From the NCBI RefSeq assembly GCF_005844085.1, contig NZ_VCDI01000006.1:62001-126000 (forward strand): 64,000 nt of DNA, given 5' to 3'. Numbering within the stretch: position 1 is the stretch's first letter; the number at the start of each line of letters is the position of its first letter. The DNA comes from Lichenicoccus roseus. GTDB taxonomy: Bacteria; Pseudomonadota; Alphaproteobacteria; Acetobacterales; Acetobacteraceae. Both the position numbers and the translations under genes were made by a program. Below are positions 1 through 7,589 of the stretch, one piece after another. The notes beneath the pieces are model-generated. The model saw nothing but the letters and a program-made list of their open reading frames with translations. It did no database searches and was not told the origin of the DNA.

Positions 1-81
1 GCCCGACCGCGCCGCACCCGCCTGCCGCGGGAACTCGTCACGCGCCCGGGTCGAGCCGCTGACGAACAGGATCTTGAGCAT
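1..81 (-). CDS. N-terminal end of a gene cut by the left edge
   Basis: On the minus strand an ATG at 81 opens a frame that stays open to the window edge (27 residues). It begins MLKILFVSGSTRARDEF. The ILFVSGSTR pattern, a beta strand followed by SGS-T-R, resembles the flavin-phosphate loop at the start of NAD(P)H-dependent FMN reductases, but so little is visible that other Rossmann-like families fit equally well. No strong Shine-Dalgarno sequence is seen upstream. The gene would run leftwards out of the window, with about 225 bp of non-coding sequence separating it from the next gene. Confidence 0.4.
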   Translation of the reverse strand, partial: MLKILFVSGSTRARDEFPRQAGAARSG

Positions 82-306
82 CGCGATCGAATCGGGACCG
101 ACCTGCTCGCCAGGGGGAACCCTAGAGATCGCGGCGGCTCCGTTTCATCGGCGCACGGCAGGGCGCTGCGACACCCGGACGCGCGGTAGCCCGATGCGCG
201 ATATCCGGGCACGCGATAACTGGCTGCGCGACGATTTGGTTACGATGTCCGATCATTTGCGCTGATGTTCGTGTCTAACCCTGAGTAAGTCAACAAATCG
301 ATGCCG

Positions 307-1209
307 TCACCCCGGCGGCGGCGGCAGGGTCCCGGTGCAGCCGACCATCCCGATGGCGGCACGGGCGCTGTGCTCGACGCCATGCAGGTCGAATCCGAGC
401 CGCAGCAGGTGGTGGTCCGGCGAGATCGTCGCAGTCACGCTGGAAGGCCGGTGCTCGTCGAGGCCCGGATAGTGCGGCAGCGTCCGCCACGTTCGCACTC
501 CGACGCCCCGGGCAGTCCCGGCATCGCCATCGATCTGCAGCTCCACCAGCTTCTGCTCCTTGAAGCCCGGCAGGTAGACCGGTACCGGACCCGGATGGTT
601 CGTCTGCCGCAGCCAATAGAAGGCCAGCGCCAGCGGCGCGCGCACCCCACGCATATCGTGCGCAAGGTCGAGATCGGGCCTGCGGTCGGCGCCGGCGGCG
701 GCGTAGTCGGCGAGCCAGGGAGCCCCGAAGCGGGACAGGTCCCAGTGCGGGGCAAAGCCAGGATGCCGGTGTTGGAAGTCCTCCAGCCGCTTGCCCTGCA
801 CCCGCCAGGCGGCGAGCCCACCCGGGACACGGTCGTAGAGGTCCCATTGCTGGCGCACGATGTGCCGGTCGAAACGGTAGCGGCTGTTCACGGCCAGTTG
901 CGAGAGCCCGTCGCGGTGCCAGACGCTGATCTCCTGCATCAGGTAGCGGGTCTGCACCAGCGGCAACGGATTGGCGTCGAGCTGCAGCCGGACATCCAGA
1001 TACACGCCGCCGATCCCGGTGACCGCGCGTGCCTCGACGGCAATGTGGCCGCCATAGTCGCTGCTGCCGGCATAGTGGCAGACCTCGTCCGCCCGCGCCG
1101 GAGCAGTCAGGGGCAAAGCCACGAGGAACCAGGAAACCCGAAGGAGTGAGGTCGCGGATGAAATCGGGGTCAATCCGGATCGCCGAGGTTGCCTTTGGCA
1201 GCGAACCAT
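307..1209 (-). CDS. Secreted DUF6134-like protein
   Basis: A 300-residue protein with an N-terminal hydrophobic segment (LLRVSWFLVALPLTAPARA, residues 22-40) ending in an ARA-type signal peptidase site, then a beta-rich body. This fits a periplasmic or exported protein. The body resembles the uncharacterised DUF6134 family of alphaproteobacteria; the resemblance is from memory of the pattern, and no enzymatic motif is visible. The ATG at 1209 makes the gene overlap the start of the divergent acetyltransferase by 52 bp. A TTG at 1173 would shorten the positively charged N-terminus and reduce the overlap, so the start is uncertain. Confidence 0.65.
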   Translation of the reverse strand: MVRCQRQPRRSGLTPISSATSLLRVSWFLVALPLTAPARADEVCHYAGSSDYGGHIAVEARAVTGIGGVYLDVRLQLDANPLPLVQTRYLMQEISVWHRDGLSQLAVNSRYRFDRHIVRQQWDLYDRVPGGLAAWRVQGKRLEDFQHRHPGFAPHWDLSRFGAPWLADYAAAGADRRPDLDLAHDMRGVRAPLALAFYWLRQTNHPGPVPVYLPGFKEQKLVELQIDGDAGTARGVGVRTWRTLPHYPGLDEHRPSSVTATISPDHHLLRLGFDLHGVEHSARAAIGMVGCTGTLPPPPG

Positions 1210-1604
1210 ATCACGAGATGGTCGCGCTGCGCAGGCGGCTGCTCCGCACGCCCCTCGGGCTGCTGCTGACGCAGACGCAGCTGGAGGCGGAGCGCGACCA
1301 GATCCACCTCGCCCTCTGGCACGACGGCGCGGTGGCCGGAACCCTGCTGGCGATCAGGCCGGACGCCGGCGGCACCGCGAAGCTGCGTCAGATGGCGGTG
1401 TCGGCATCGCTGCAGGGACGTGGCCTGGGGGCGGCCCTGGTGCATCATGCCGAGACCATCCTGCAACCGCTCGGGGCGAACCGGATCGTGCTGTCGGCGC
1501 GCGAGACCGCCGTGGGCTTCTACCGACGCCTGGGCTACCGCGTCACCGGCGAGACCTACATCGAAGTCACCATCCCGCACCTGCCGATGGGCAAAATCCT
1601 GTGA
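1158..1604 (+). CDS. GNAT-family N-acetyltransferase
   Basis: A 148-residue single-domain acetyltransferase. The acetyl-CoA binding motif A is clear: LRQMAVSASLQGRGLGAALVHHAE, with the Q/R-x-x-G-x-G/A loop as QGRGLGA near residues 88-94. It is followed by LSARETAVGFYRRLGYRVTGE, the usual alpha4/beta6 end of GNAT folds. The substrate cannot be told from sequence; small-molecule acetylation in the cytoplasm is the family norm. The ATG at 1158 was chosen because AGGAG lies about ten bases upstream; a longer upstream reading frame exists but would run into the divergent gene. It stands alone between the DUF6134-like gene and the aldo/keto reductase. Confidence 0.8.
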   Translation: MKSGSIRIAEVAFGSEPYHEMVALRRRLLRTPLGLLLTQTQLEAERDQIHLALWHDGAVAGTLLAIRPDAGGTAKLRQMAVSASLQGRGLGAALVHHAETILQPLGANRIVLSARETAVGFYRRLGYRVTGETYIEVTIPHLPMGKIL

Positions 1605-1740
1605 TGACCGGCGGCGGGCCCGACTGTCCGTCGAGGCGCCGGCTTGTCGGACCAGACCGTCCCTGTTAGGCCCGACCGATCCGAGCGAGGCCGTCCTGCA
1701 TCGTCAGGCCATTGCGGCGCGCCGGCCGGGAGACATAGCC

Positions 1741-2727
1741 ATGAAGCTTCGCAAATTCGGCAAGACCGGCCGCATGGTCGGCGAGATCGGCTTCGGTGCC
1801 TGGGCGATCGGCGCCAGCTGGGGCCATGTCGACGATGCCGACGCTCTCGCCGCCCTCAACCAGGCGCTGGATAGCGGCGTGACATTCATCGACACCGCCG
1901 ACGTTTATGGCGACGGCCGCTCCGAGCAGCTGATCGCCCAGGTGATGCGGCAACGCGGCGGTGAGCGGCCGTTCATCGCCACCAAGGCCGGGCGCCGGCT
2001 CGAGCGCCAGGAGACCGCCGGCTACAGCCGCGCCAACCTCACCGGCTGGATCGAGCGCAGCCTCGCCAACCTGCAGACCGAGACGCTCGACCTGGTGCAG
2101 CTGCACTGCCCGCCGACCGATCTGTATTATCAGCCGGAAGTATTCGGTATCCTCGATGACCTCAAGCAAGCCGGCAAGATCCGCGACTACGGGGTCAGCG
2201 TCGAGCGCATCGACGAGGCGCTGAAGGCGATCGAATATCCGGGCGTCGTCAGCATCCAGATCATCTACAACATCTTCCGGCAGCGTCCGGCGACCGAGCT
2301 GTTCAGGCAGGCGGCGGCGGCGGATGTCGCCATCATCGCGAGGGTGCCGCTGGCGAGCGGCCTGTTGTCGGGCAAGTTCAAGCCGGACAGCCGGTTCGAG
2401 GATACCGACCACCGGCAGTTCAACCGCAACGGCGAGGCCTTCGACGTCGGCGAGACCTTCTCAGGCGTCCCCTACGATGTCGGCCTTGCTGCGGTCGAGC
2501 GCATCCGCCCGCTGGTTGGCGGCGACACCACCATGGCCCGCTTCGCACTGCGCTGGATCCTGATGTCGGACGCGGTGACGGTGGCGATCCCGGGCGCGCG
2601 CAACGCCGGGCAGGCACGGTCCAATGCCGAGGCGGCTGCCCTGCCCGCGCTCAGCGACGCCGCCATGGCAGAGCTCACCGCCATTTACGACCAGGATATC
2701 CGGCCGCACGTGCATCACCGCTGGTAG
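1741..2727 (+). CDS. Aldo/keto reductase
   Basis: A 328-residue NADP(H)-dependent aldo/keto reductase. It starts MKLRKFGKTGRMVGEIGFGAW, typical of AKR11-type bacterial enzymes. FIDTADVYGDGRSE holds the catalytic Asp and Tyr, the catalytic Lys is in FIATKAG, and LDLVQLHCP has the His. RWILMSDAVTVAIPGARNAGQ is the C-terminal cofactor loop. The gene ends 5 bp before an amidohydrolase of the L-fuconolactonase type, so the pair probably acts on one sugar: the AKR oxidises an aldose to its lactone and the hydrolase opens it. L-fucose or L-rhamnose is a reasonable guess but is not proven by sequence. Confidence 0.88.
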   Translation: MKLRKFGKTGRMVGEIGFGAWAIGASWGHVDDADALAALNQALDSGVTFIDTADVYGDGRSEQLIAQVMRQRGGERPFIATKAGRRLERQETAGYSRANLTGWIERSLANLQTETLDLVQLHCPPTDLYYQPEVFGILDDLKQAGKIRDYGVSVERIDEALKAIEYPGVVSIQIIYNIFRQRPATELFRQAAAADVAIIARVPLASGLLSGKFKPDSRFEDTDHRQFNRNGEAFDVGETFSGVPYDVGLAAVERIRPLVGGDTTMARFALRWILMSDAVTVAIPGARNAGQARSNAEAAALPALSDAAMAELTAIYDQDIRPHVHHRW

Positions 2728-2732
2728 CGGTC

Positions 2733-3620
2733 ATGACCAACGCGATCATCGACGCGCACCAGCATTTCTGGGACCCGGATGCGGCCGTGGGCTCGGATGC
2801 ACGGGGCCATGACTGGCTGAGCGGGCGGTTCCAGCCGATCCGTCGGCGGTTCTCTCCCGAGGAACTGCGTCCGGCGCTGGAAGCGGACGGCGTCAGCGCC
2901 ACCATCCTGGTGCAGACGCTGAACAGCCTCGACGAGACACGGGAGTTCCTGCGCATCGCGGAGGCAACCGATTTTGTCGCCGGCGTCGTCGGCTGGGTGG
3001 ATCTTACCGATCCCGCGGTGCGCGACACCCTGGCCCGGCTGCGCGACGGTCCGGGCGGACGCTGGCTGGTCGGCGTGCGCCACCTGCTGCAGGACGAGGC
3101 GGATCCGGCCTGGATCCTGCGCCCCGACGTCCGGTCGGGACTGCAGGCCGTCGCGGAAGCCGGGCTTGTCTACGACCTGCTCGGCGACACCAGGCATCTG
3201 CCGGCGATGGTACGTATCGCCGCCGAGATGCCACACCTGCGGTTCGTGCTCGACCATATCGCCAAGCCCGATATCGCCGGACAGGTCATGGAGCCGTGGC
3301 GCGGCCTGGTCACCCAGCTGGCCGCCCAGCGCGAACATGTCTGGTGCAAGCTGTCCGGCCTGATCACCGAGGCCGACTGGACGCAGTGGAAACCGGCTGA
3401 CCTGCTGCCGTACGTCGAACACGCGCTGTCGGAATTCGGTGTCGCGCGCTGCATGTTCGGCACCGACTGGCCGGTCTGCCTAGTGGCCGGCAGCTACCGC
3501 GACGTGGTCGCGGCACTAGGGGTGGCGCTCGCCGATCTCGACGCGGTGGAGCGTGCACGGATCATGGGCGGCTCGGCGGTCGAGGCGTATCGGCTGCCCC
3601 ACCACCACCCCGGTCGCTGA
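2733..3620 (+). CDS. Amidohydrolase, L-fuconolactonase-like
   Basis: A 295-residue TIM-barrel metal hydrolase of the COG3618 / amidohydrolase_2 type. It opens with the metal-binding DAHQHFWD motif near residue 8. Other expected features are VRHLLQDEADP, LRFVLDHIAKPDI (the His on the inner barrel), VWCKLSGLITEADW and MFGTDWPVCL near the C-terminus, which supplies the catalytic Asp. Family members hydrolyse sugar lactones or related cyclic esters (L-fuconolactone, L-rhamnono-lactone, 2-pyrone dicarboxylate lactone). It starts 5 bp after the aldo/keto reductase stop, so translation is probably coupled. The exact lactone is unknown. Confidence 0.85.
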   Translation: MTNAIIDAHQHFWDPDAAVGSDARGHDWLSGRFQPIRRRFSPEELRPALEADGVSATILVQTLNSLDETREFLRIAEATDFVAGVVGWVDLTDPAVRDTLARLRDGPGGRWLVGVRHLLQDEADPAWILRPDVRSGLQAVAEAGLVYDLLGDTRHLPAMVRIAAEMPHLRFVLDHIAKPDIAGQVMEPWRGLVTQLAAQREHVWCKLSGLITEADWTQWKPADLLPYVEHALSEFGVARCMFGTDWPVCLVAGSYRDVVAALGVALADLDAVERARIMGGSAVEAYRLPHHHPGR

Positions 3621-3632
3621 GCCGCCGGATCT

Positions 3633-4391
3633 TCAGGCCCGGCCGTCGGTCGTCGGATCGGACGGCACGTGCTCGATCCGCACGTCCTCGCGGCGCACGG
3701 TGTCGCGCACCGTCTCCACGCGGTCGATCACCTGCTTGCGTAGGGTGACCTCCTCGCGCACACGCGCAGTCTTGGCGACGACGGCGACCTCGCCAACCTC
3801 GGTCATCTCGATCGCCCGCTCGGTGAACGCCTCGCCGGACACCGCGCGGTCATCGCTGACCTTGTGCCGGTCGACGATGACCGTCTCGTCATGCAACGTC
3901 ACCTGCTGCTCGACCGGCGTCTCGACCACGAAGCGGCGAACCCGCGTGGTGCCGCGGTTGACCACCCGCTGGCCGATGACGAGCTGCTCTTCGGCCAGCT
4001 GCAGCGTTTCGGCCTGCGACGAGGCGGCAGCAACGTCGTGGCGAGCGCCGGTTGGCAGGCCGTAGGTTGAGGCGCGCTCGTCGATGTCGATCGGGTTGTG
4101 TCGCTCGAGGATGTCGCTCACTGCGGTCACGTGCTCGTCCGGTACGCGCACGGAGATCACCGTCGAGCCGCTGGCAAGGCTGCGATCGTAGACTGCGGTA
4201 TCATGGTCCGGCTCGCCGCCGAACAGGCGCGACCAGAAACCCTGTTCGCGCCCACTACCGGCGTCGACCGGGTCGGTCTCGACATGATGGCTGATCGCGC
4301 CGGCCGGAACCCCGGCGGCCAGGAGATCCTGCATCGCCTCCTGCGCGTGTTCGGCGGTATCGAACACGGCAATGATGGTCTCTTCAATCAT
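3633..4391 (-). CDS. YsnF/AvaK-type stress protein (DUF2382)
   Basis: A 252-residue protein. The N-terminal part (IIAVFDTAEHAQEAMQDLLAAGV) is the short alpha/beta domain found in general-stress proteins such as YsnF, and FWSRLFGGEP links it to the C-terminal part. That part is a DUF2382 domain of repeated beta hairpins: LQLAEEQLVIGQRVVNRG, VRRFVVETPVEQQVTLHDE, VTLRKQVIDRVETVRDTVRREDVRIEH. No enzymatic residues are visible; family members are linked to stress and desiccation. Its start overlaps the stop of the upstream DUF2382 gene by 8 bp, so the two are co-transcribed and probably translationally coupled. Confidence 0.82.
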   Translation of the reverse strand: MIEETIIAVFDTAEHAQEAMQDLLAAGVPAGAISHHVETDPVDAGSGREQGFWSRLFGGEPDHDTAVYDRSLASGSTVISVRVPDEHVTAVSDILERHNPIDIDERASTYGLPTGARHDVAAASSQAETLQLAEEQLVIGQRVVNRGTTRVRRFVVETPVEQQVTLHDETVIVDRHKVSDDRAVSGEAFTERAIEMTEVGEVAVVAKTARVREEVTLRKQVIDRVETVRDTVRREDVRIEHVPSDPTTDGRA

Positions 4392-4797
4392 TCTCTGTCT
4401 CCCCAGCCTTCGATACCCGTGTGACGACCGCCTCCTGCCGACGCAGCATCACCGTCTCCTGGTGACGAACGCTGCCGCGGATCCGGCGGATGTGGATTTC
4501 CTCCTTGAGGACGAGGCGCCGCTCGACCACCAGCACCTCCTCGACGACCGGGATGATGGTCACATCCGCGTCCCTGCGGATCTCCGGCACGCTCTCTACA
4601 ACGCGCCCGACCGGAACATGCTCGATCTCGACACGCTCGTGCGCGAGATCGAGTTCGACACGCTGCTCGCGCTCATGGGTCACGGTCTCGACACGCACCG
4701 TGTCGCCGTCGACGCGATGCCGGCCGACCACCACGGCTTCGTCGTGCAGGAGCAATGAGATGCTGGTCTGGTCTGGCGGTGCGGGCGGTATTGTCAC
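4384..4797 (-). CDS. DUF2382-domain protein
   Basis: A 137-residue protein made almost entirely of one DUF2382 domain: ISLLLHDEAVVVGRHRV, VRVETVTHEREQRVELDLAHERVEIEHVPVGR, VVEEVLVVERRLVLKEEIHIRRI, SVRHQETVMLRRQEAVV. The alternating charged and hydrophobic pattern predicts stacked beta hairpins. It lies directly upstream of, and overlaps, the larger YsnF-like gene, so the pair forms a small stress operon reading leftwards. The two proteins share the domain but differ in length; this copy lacks the N-terminal alpha/beta domain. Function unknown. Confidence 0.78.
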   Translation of the reverse strand: MTIPPAPPDQTSISLLLHDEAVVVGRHRVDGDTVRVETVTHEREQRVELDLAHERVEIEHVPVGRVVESVPEIRRDADVTIIPVVEEVLVVERRLVLKEEIHIRRIRGSVRHQETVMLRRQEAVVTRVSKAGETEND

Positions 4798-4872
4798 ATC
4801 GACCCCTGGTGAAGGCCAGCCCGGTCGGGTTCGCCGACGAGCTGAACAACGCCCCGCCGGTCCGGGTTCCAG

Positions 4873-5682
4873 CTAGGCGGGGATTTCCTCGGTGATGACC
4901 GTGAAGCCGCTCAGGAAGCTCGACCCGAACGAGGTCACCATCGCCACGTCGGTGGCATCGCGCCCCATGGCCATCAGGACGCGGCCGATGCGCGGATTAT
5001 TGTGGCGCGCATCGAAGGTCCACCAGCGGCCCGACAGATACACCTGGAACCAGGCGGAGAAATCCATCGGCGCGTCGACCGGCGGCACGCCGATATCGCC
5101 GAGATAGCCGGTGCAGTATCGCGCCGGGATGTTCATGCAGCGGCACAACGTGACGGCCAGATGCGCGAAATCGCGGCACACCCCGACGCGCTCCTCGAAG
5201 CCTTCCGCAGCGGTCCGGGTCGCCCGGGCGAACTGGTAGCCGAAGGTGATGCGGTCATGTACGAAGTCGACGATCGCCTGCACGCGCGCCCAGCCCGGCT
5301 GGGTCTGCCCGAACAGCGACCAGGCGGTATCGGAAAGCCGGTCGGTGTCGCAGTACCGGCTGCCCAGCAGATACACCAGCACCTCGTCGGGCAGCTCCGG
5401 GACACGGTGCTGCTGCGCACTCCAGTCGACCAGATCGGGCAGGCCACTGTCCAGGATCTCGAAGTCGGCCGAGACGGTGAACGGTCCCGGTGGGGCCTCG
5501 ATCCGGGTGCAGTGGTTGCCGAAGCTGTCGCGATAGTCCCAGGTGCTGATCGGCCGGTTGAAGCGCATGTTCTGCGACGACAGCAGGTCGGGCTCGCGGT
5601 CGGGGAGCACGCTCAGCATCAGGATCATCGGAGTGTAGGTCGCGCAAGTGTAGCTGATCTCGTAGCCGGCGCGTATTCTCAC
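4873..5682 (-). CDS. Transglutaminase-like family protein
   Basis: A 269-residue protein with an N-terminal beta domain (residues 1-110) and a transglutaminase-like core. The nucleophile Cys is in EERVGVCRDFAHLAVTLCR and the Asp region is WWTFDARHNNPRIGRVLMA. VGVCRDFAHLA is the standard active-site pattern of this cysteine-peptidase-like fold. At the position where many family members have His before AW, the sequence reads PMDFSAWFQVYL, so the classical triad His is not obvious; related bacterial proteins can also lack it. It stands between the DUF2382 pair and a divergent acetyltransferase, with no operon partner. Confidence 0.8.
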   Translation of the reverse strand: MRIRAGYEISYTCATYTPMILMLSVLPDREPDLLSSQNMRFNRPISTWDYRDSFGNHCTRIEAPPGPFTVSADFEILDSGLPDLVDWSAQQHRVPELPDEVLVYLLGSRYCDTDRLSDTAWSLFGQTQPGWARVQAIVDFVHDRITFGYQFARATRTAAEGFEERVGVCRDFAHLAVTLCRCMNIPARYCTGYLGDIGVPPVDAPMDFSAWFQVYLSGRWWTFDARHNNPRIGRVLMAMGRDATDVAMVTSFGSSFLSGFTVITEEIPA

Positions 5683-5895
5683 ATCTGTCTCCTGCTTCGG
5701 TGCGCTGCGCGCCTGCTGACGCCCAGGCCTCGCAAACGTTGCGCCACTCCGGATCGGCGCAGGGCGGCGCGGTCGCTTCGGGAACTCCGGTCAGGCGATT
5801 GTGATATTCGATCGTGTTTGCAATGGCGGCGGCCTTGCCGGACAGTCGCTCGCATCGATGATGGACAAGAAGGACGGGGCGGGGCGCGGTACATC

Positions 5896-6447
5896 ATGCA
5901 GACCGAATTGACGATCCGGGCCGCCCGGCCCGGTGATGCCGACGACATCGGGGCGGTGCATGTCGCCACCTGGCGAAGCGCGTATGCATCACTGCTCTCG
6001 CACGTGACGCTGAGCGCGATGTCGATCTCCTACCAGTCCTCCTACTACGACGCGATGATCCGCCGTCGCGGGGGTGTGTTCGTCGCGGTCGCAGGTCTCG
6101 ACGAACAGGTCGTCGGGTTTGCCAGCGTCGGGCGGCACCGCGCCTCCTCCCCGGGCGAAGGCGAGATCTACACCCTCTATGTGCTGGATGACTGGCGGGA
6201 GGCCGGCATCGGCCGTCGCCTGATGCATGCCGGCGCGTCCCGGCTGGCCGATGATGGCTGCCGCTCGGCGTTCCTCTGGGTGCTGTCGGAAAACCCCAGC
6301 CGGTGGTTCTACGAGCACCTCGGCGGCCGGGCCGTCGCGGTCGGGACCACCCATGTCGGCGGCCGTCCGGTGCAGCAGACCGCCTATCTTTGGAACCCGA
6401 TCGAGAGCCTGCTGGCGATGACCAACCCGACCCTGGACACGCGATAG
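5896..6447 (+). CDS. GNAT-family N-acetyltransferase
   Basis: A 183-residue GNAT protein. It begins LTIRAARPGDADDIGAVHVATWRSAY, the alpha1 and alpha2 signature of the RimI/YhbS-like subgroup. Motif A is IYTLYVLDDWREAGIGRRLMHAGASRL, with the acetyl-CoA pyrophosphate loop REAGIGR. AFLWVLSENPSRWFYEHLGGRAV closes the fold. The ATG at 5896 was preferred over much longer upstream frames because the first residues match the family start. The substrate is unknown. The gene is transcribed away from the transglutaminase gene and converges on the SH3-domain gene. Confidence 0.82.
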   Translation: MQTELTIRAARPGDADDIGAVHVATWRSAYASLLSHVTLSAMSISYQSSYYDAMIRRRGGVFVAVAGLDEQVVGFASVGRHRASSPGEGEIYTLYVLDDWREAGIGRRLMHAGASRLADDGCRSAFLWVLSENPSRWFYEHLGGRAVAVGTTHVGGRPVQQTAYLWNPIESLLAMTNPTLDTR

Positions 6448-6700
6448 CCCCGGCAAGCCTGAAGCTTTTCAGGGCCCCGGCTGAAAACCGGCCGACGGTG
6501 GCGCCTTCCGCCAGGGCGGGACACCCCGCCCCTTTTGCCGAAAATCCTCGAGCGTCGACGGACGTGTTGCAGATTACGCTCGTCCGGATCCGACAAGGAG
6601 CGGCCTCGTCCTGTCGCCGAACCTGCAGCAGCCGGCGCGGAGGGCAATGACCGGGATGGCGTGGCTCGGGCGTATCGTAGCCTGAGCCAGCCTGTTTCAG

Positions 6701-7471
6701 TCAGCGGCCGCCATGGTCGTCCGGGCCGCCCCGGCCGGGACCACCGCCCCGTGGCGCTTCCGGATGGCCACCGGATCCGTGCTCGGGATGCGGTCCACCA
6801 CCAGGTCCGCCACCAGGCCCGCCACCGGGCCCACGGCCCGGGCCACCCGGTCCATGCTCGAAGCCGGGCCTGCCGCCCTCCCCGGGTCGGCCGGCGCCAG
6901 GGCCGCCCCTGTCGGCAAACCCACCGCCCCGCGGGTCATATCCACCACGATCGCCATACCCGCGACCGCCGCCGTATCCGGGACCACCGCCATATCCGGG
7001 ACCGCCGCCATATCCTGGGCCCCCTCGATACCCGGGACCGCCATGGTCGCCCCGCCAACGGCCCTCCGAGCCATACCAGGACTCGCCGCGATAGTACCGG
7101 CCCCAGTAGTTGTCGATGCTGAAGCCGACAAGCGGCAGACCCAGCGCCGGCCCGTATTGCGTCAGGTATCCGGGCTGCTCGTTGTAGAGCACCTGCAGCC
7201 GCGGACCCGCCGCCCAGCCGCGCAGGCTGCCGTCGGGCCCGTTGACCCCGATATCGCACCAGGTCCAGCCCGGCAGGCAGCCGAAGATCTCGGTCCCAGT
7301 CCCCGGGGCAAGCGGTGCGATCATCGGGTAGTCGACGCCGGGACCGGCCCGCAGGTTGACGCCGGTGCCGGTCACCACGCCGGGCGCGGCCCAGGCGACG
7401 GTCGAGCCGACGGTCGAGGCTGCCGCGGAGGCCAGCAGGACGCCGAGCAGGGCGCTGCATGTGCGCATCAT
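6701..7471 (-). CDS. Secreted SH3-domain protein with glycine-rich tail
   Basis: A 256-residue exported protein. Two adjacent ATGs (7471 and 7468) open a signal peptide ending TVAWA, with GGAG about nine bases upstream. Residues 28-90 form a bacterial SH3 domain: VVTGTGVNLRAGPGVDYPMIAPLAPGTGTEIFGC then GWTWCDI and LRGWAAGPRLQ. SFSIDNYWGRYYRGE-like text follows, as in small periplasmic SH3 proteins. From about residue 140 the chain is low complexity: a five-residue GGPGY repeat, then GGPGGGPGGGP and charged Gly-rich sequence. It probably binds cell-wall material in the periplasm. It lies 118 bp downstream of glpD in the same direction. Confidence 0.8.
   Translation of the reverse strand: MMRTCSALLGVLLASAAASTVGSTVAWAAPGVVTGTGVNLRAGPGVDYPMIAPLAPGTGTEIFGCLPGWTWCDIGVNGPDGSLRGWAAGPRLQVLYNEQPGYLTQYGPALGLPLVGFSIDNYWGRYYRGESWYGSEGRWRGDHGGPGYRGGPGYGGGPGYGGGPGYGGGRGYGDRGGYDPRGGGFADRGGPGAGRPGEGGRPGFEHGPGGPGRGPGGGPGGGPGGGPHPEHGSGGHPEAPRGGGPGRGGPDDHGGR
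6950..7045. repeat. 15-bp tandem repeat encoding GGPGY
   Basis: Within the SH3-protein gene a 15-base unit is repeated about five times with small changes, encoding successive GGPGY pentapeptides on the minus strand. It is in-frame coding repetition, so copy number can change without a frameshift. Low-complexity, glycine- and tyrosine-rich tails of this type are common on small cell-envelope proteins. Confidence 0.75.
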
Positions 7472-7589
7472 ATCGTTCAAACTCCAGGTCTGGTGCCGTG
7501 ATCTTGACGACGGACGATCGACCCCGATTGCGGCCGCACTGCGACCAAGGTGCGCCTGGATCCGCCTTGTTTCGATCACCCGTGCCGGG

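Noticed and set aside
301-1149. A 282-codon plus-strand frame opposite the secreted protein gene.
   Set aside because: The minus-strand frame has a signal peptide and a family-like pattern; the plus-strand one has neither.
5002-6447. A long N-terminal extension of the acetyltransferase gene back to 5,002.
   Set aside because: The extension lies opposite the transglutaminase gene; the acetyltransferase domain begins at the ATG at 5,896.
6458-6473. Six-base-pair hairpin CCTGAA-GCTT-TTCAGG after the acetyltransferase gene.
   Set aside because: Too short and without a T-run to claim as a terminator, although the position 10 bp after the stop is suggestive.
6950-7045. Tandem 15-bp repeats considered as a CRISPR or regulatory array.
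   Set aside because: The units are contiguous with no spacers and encode in-frame GGPGY repeats, so they are coding low complexity.
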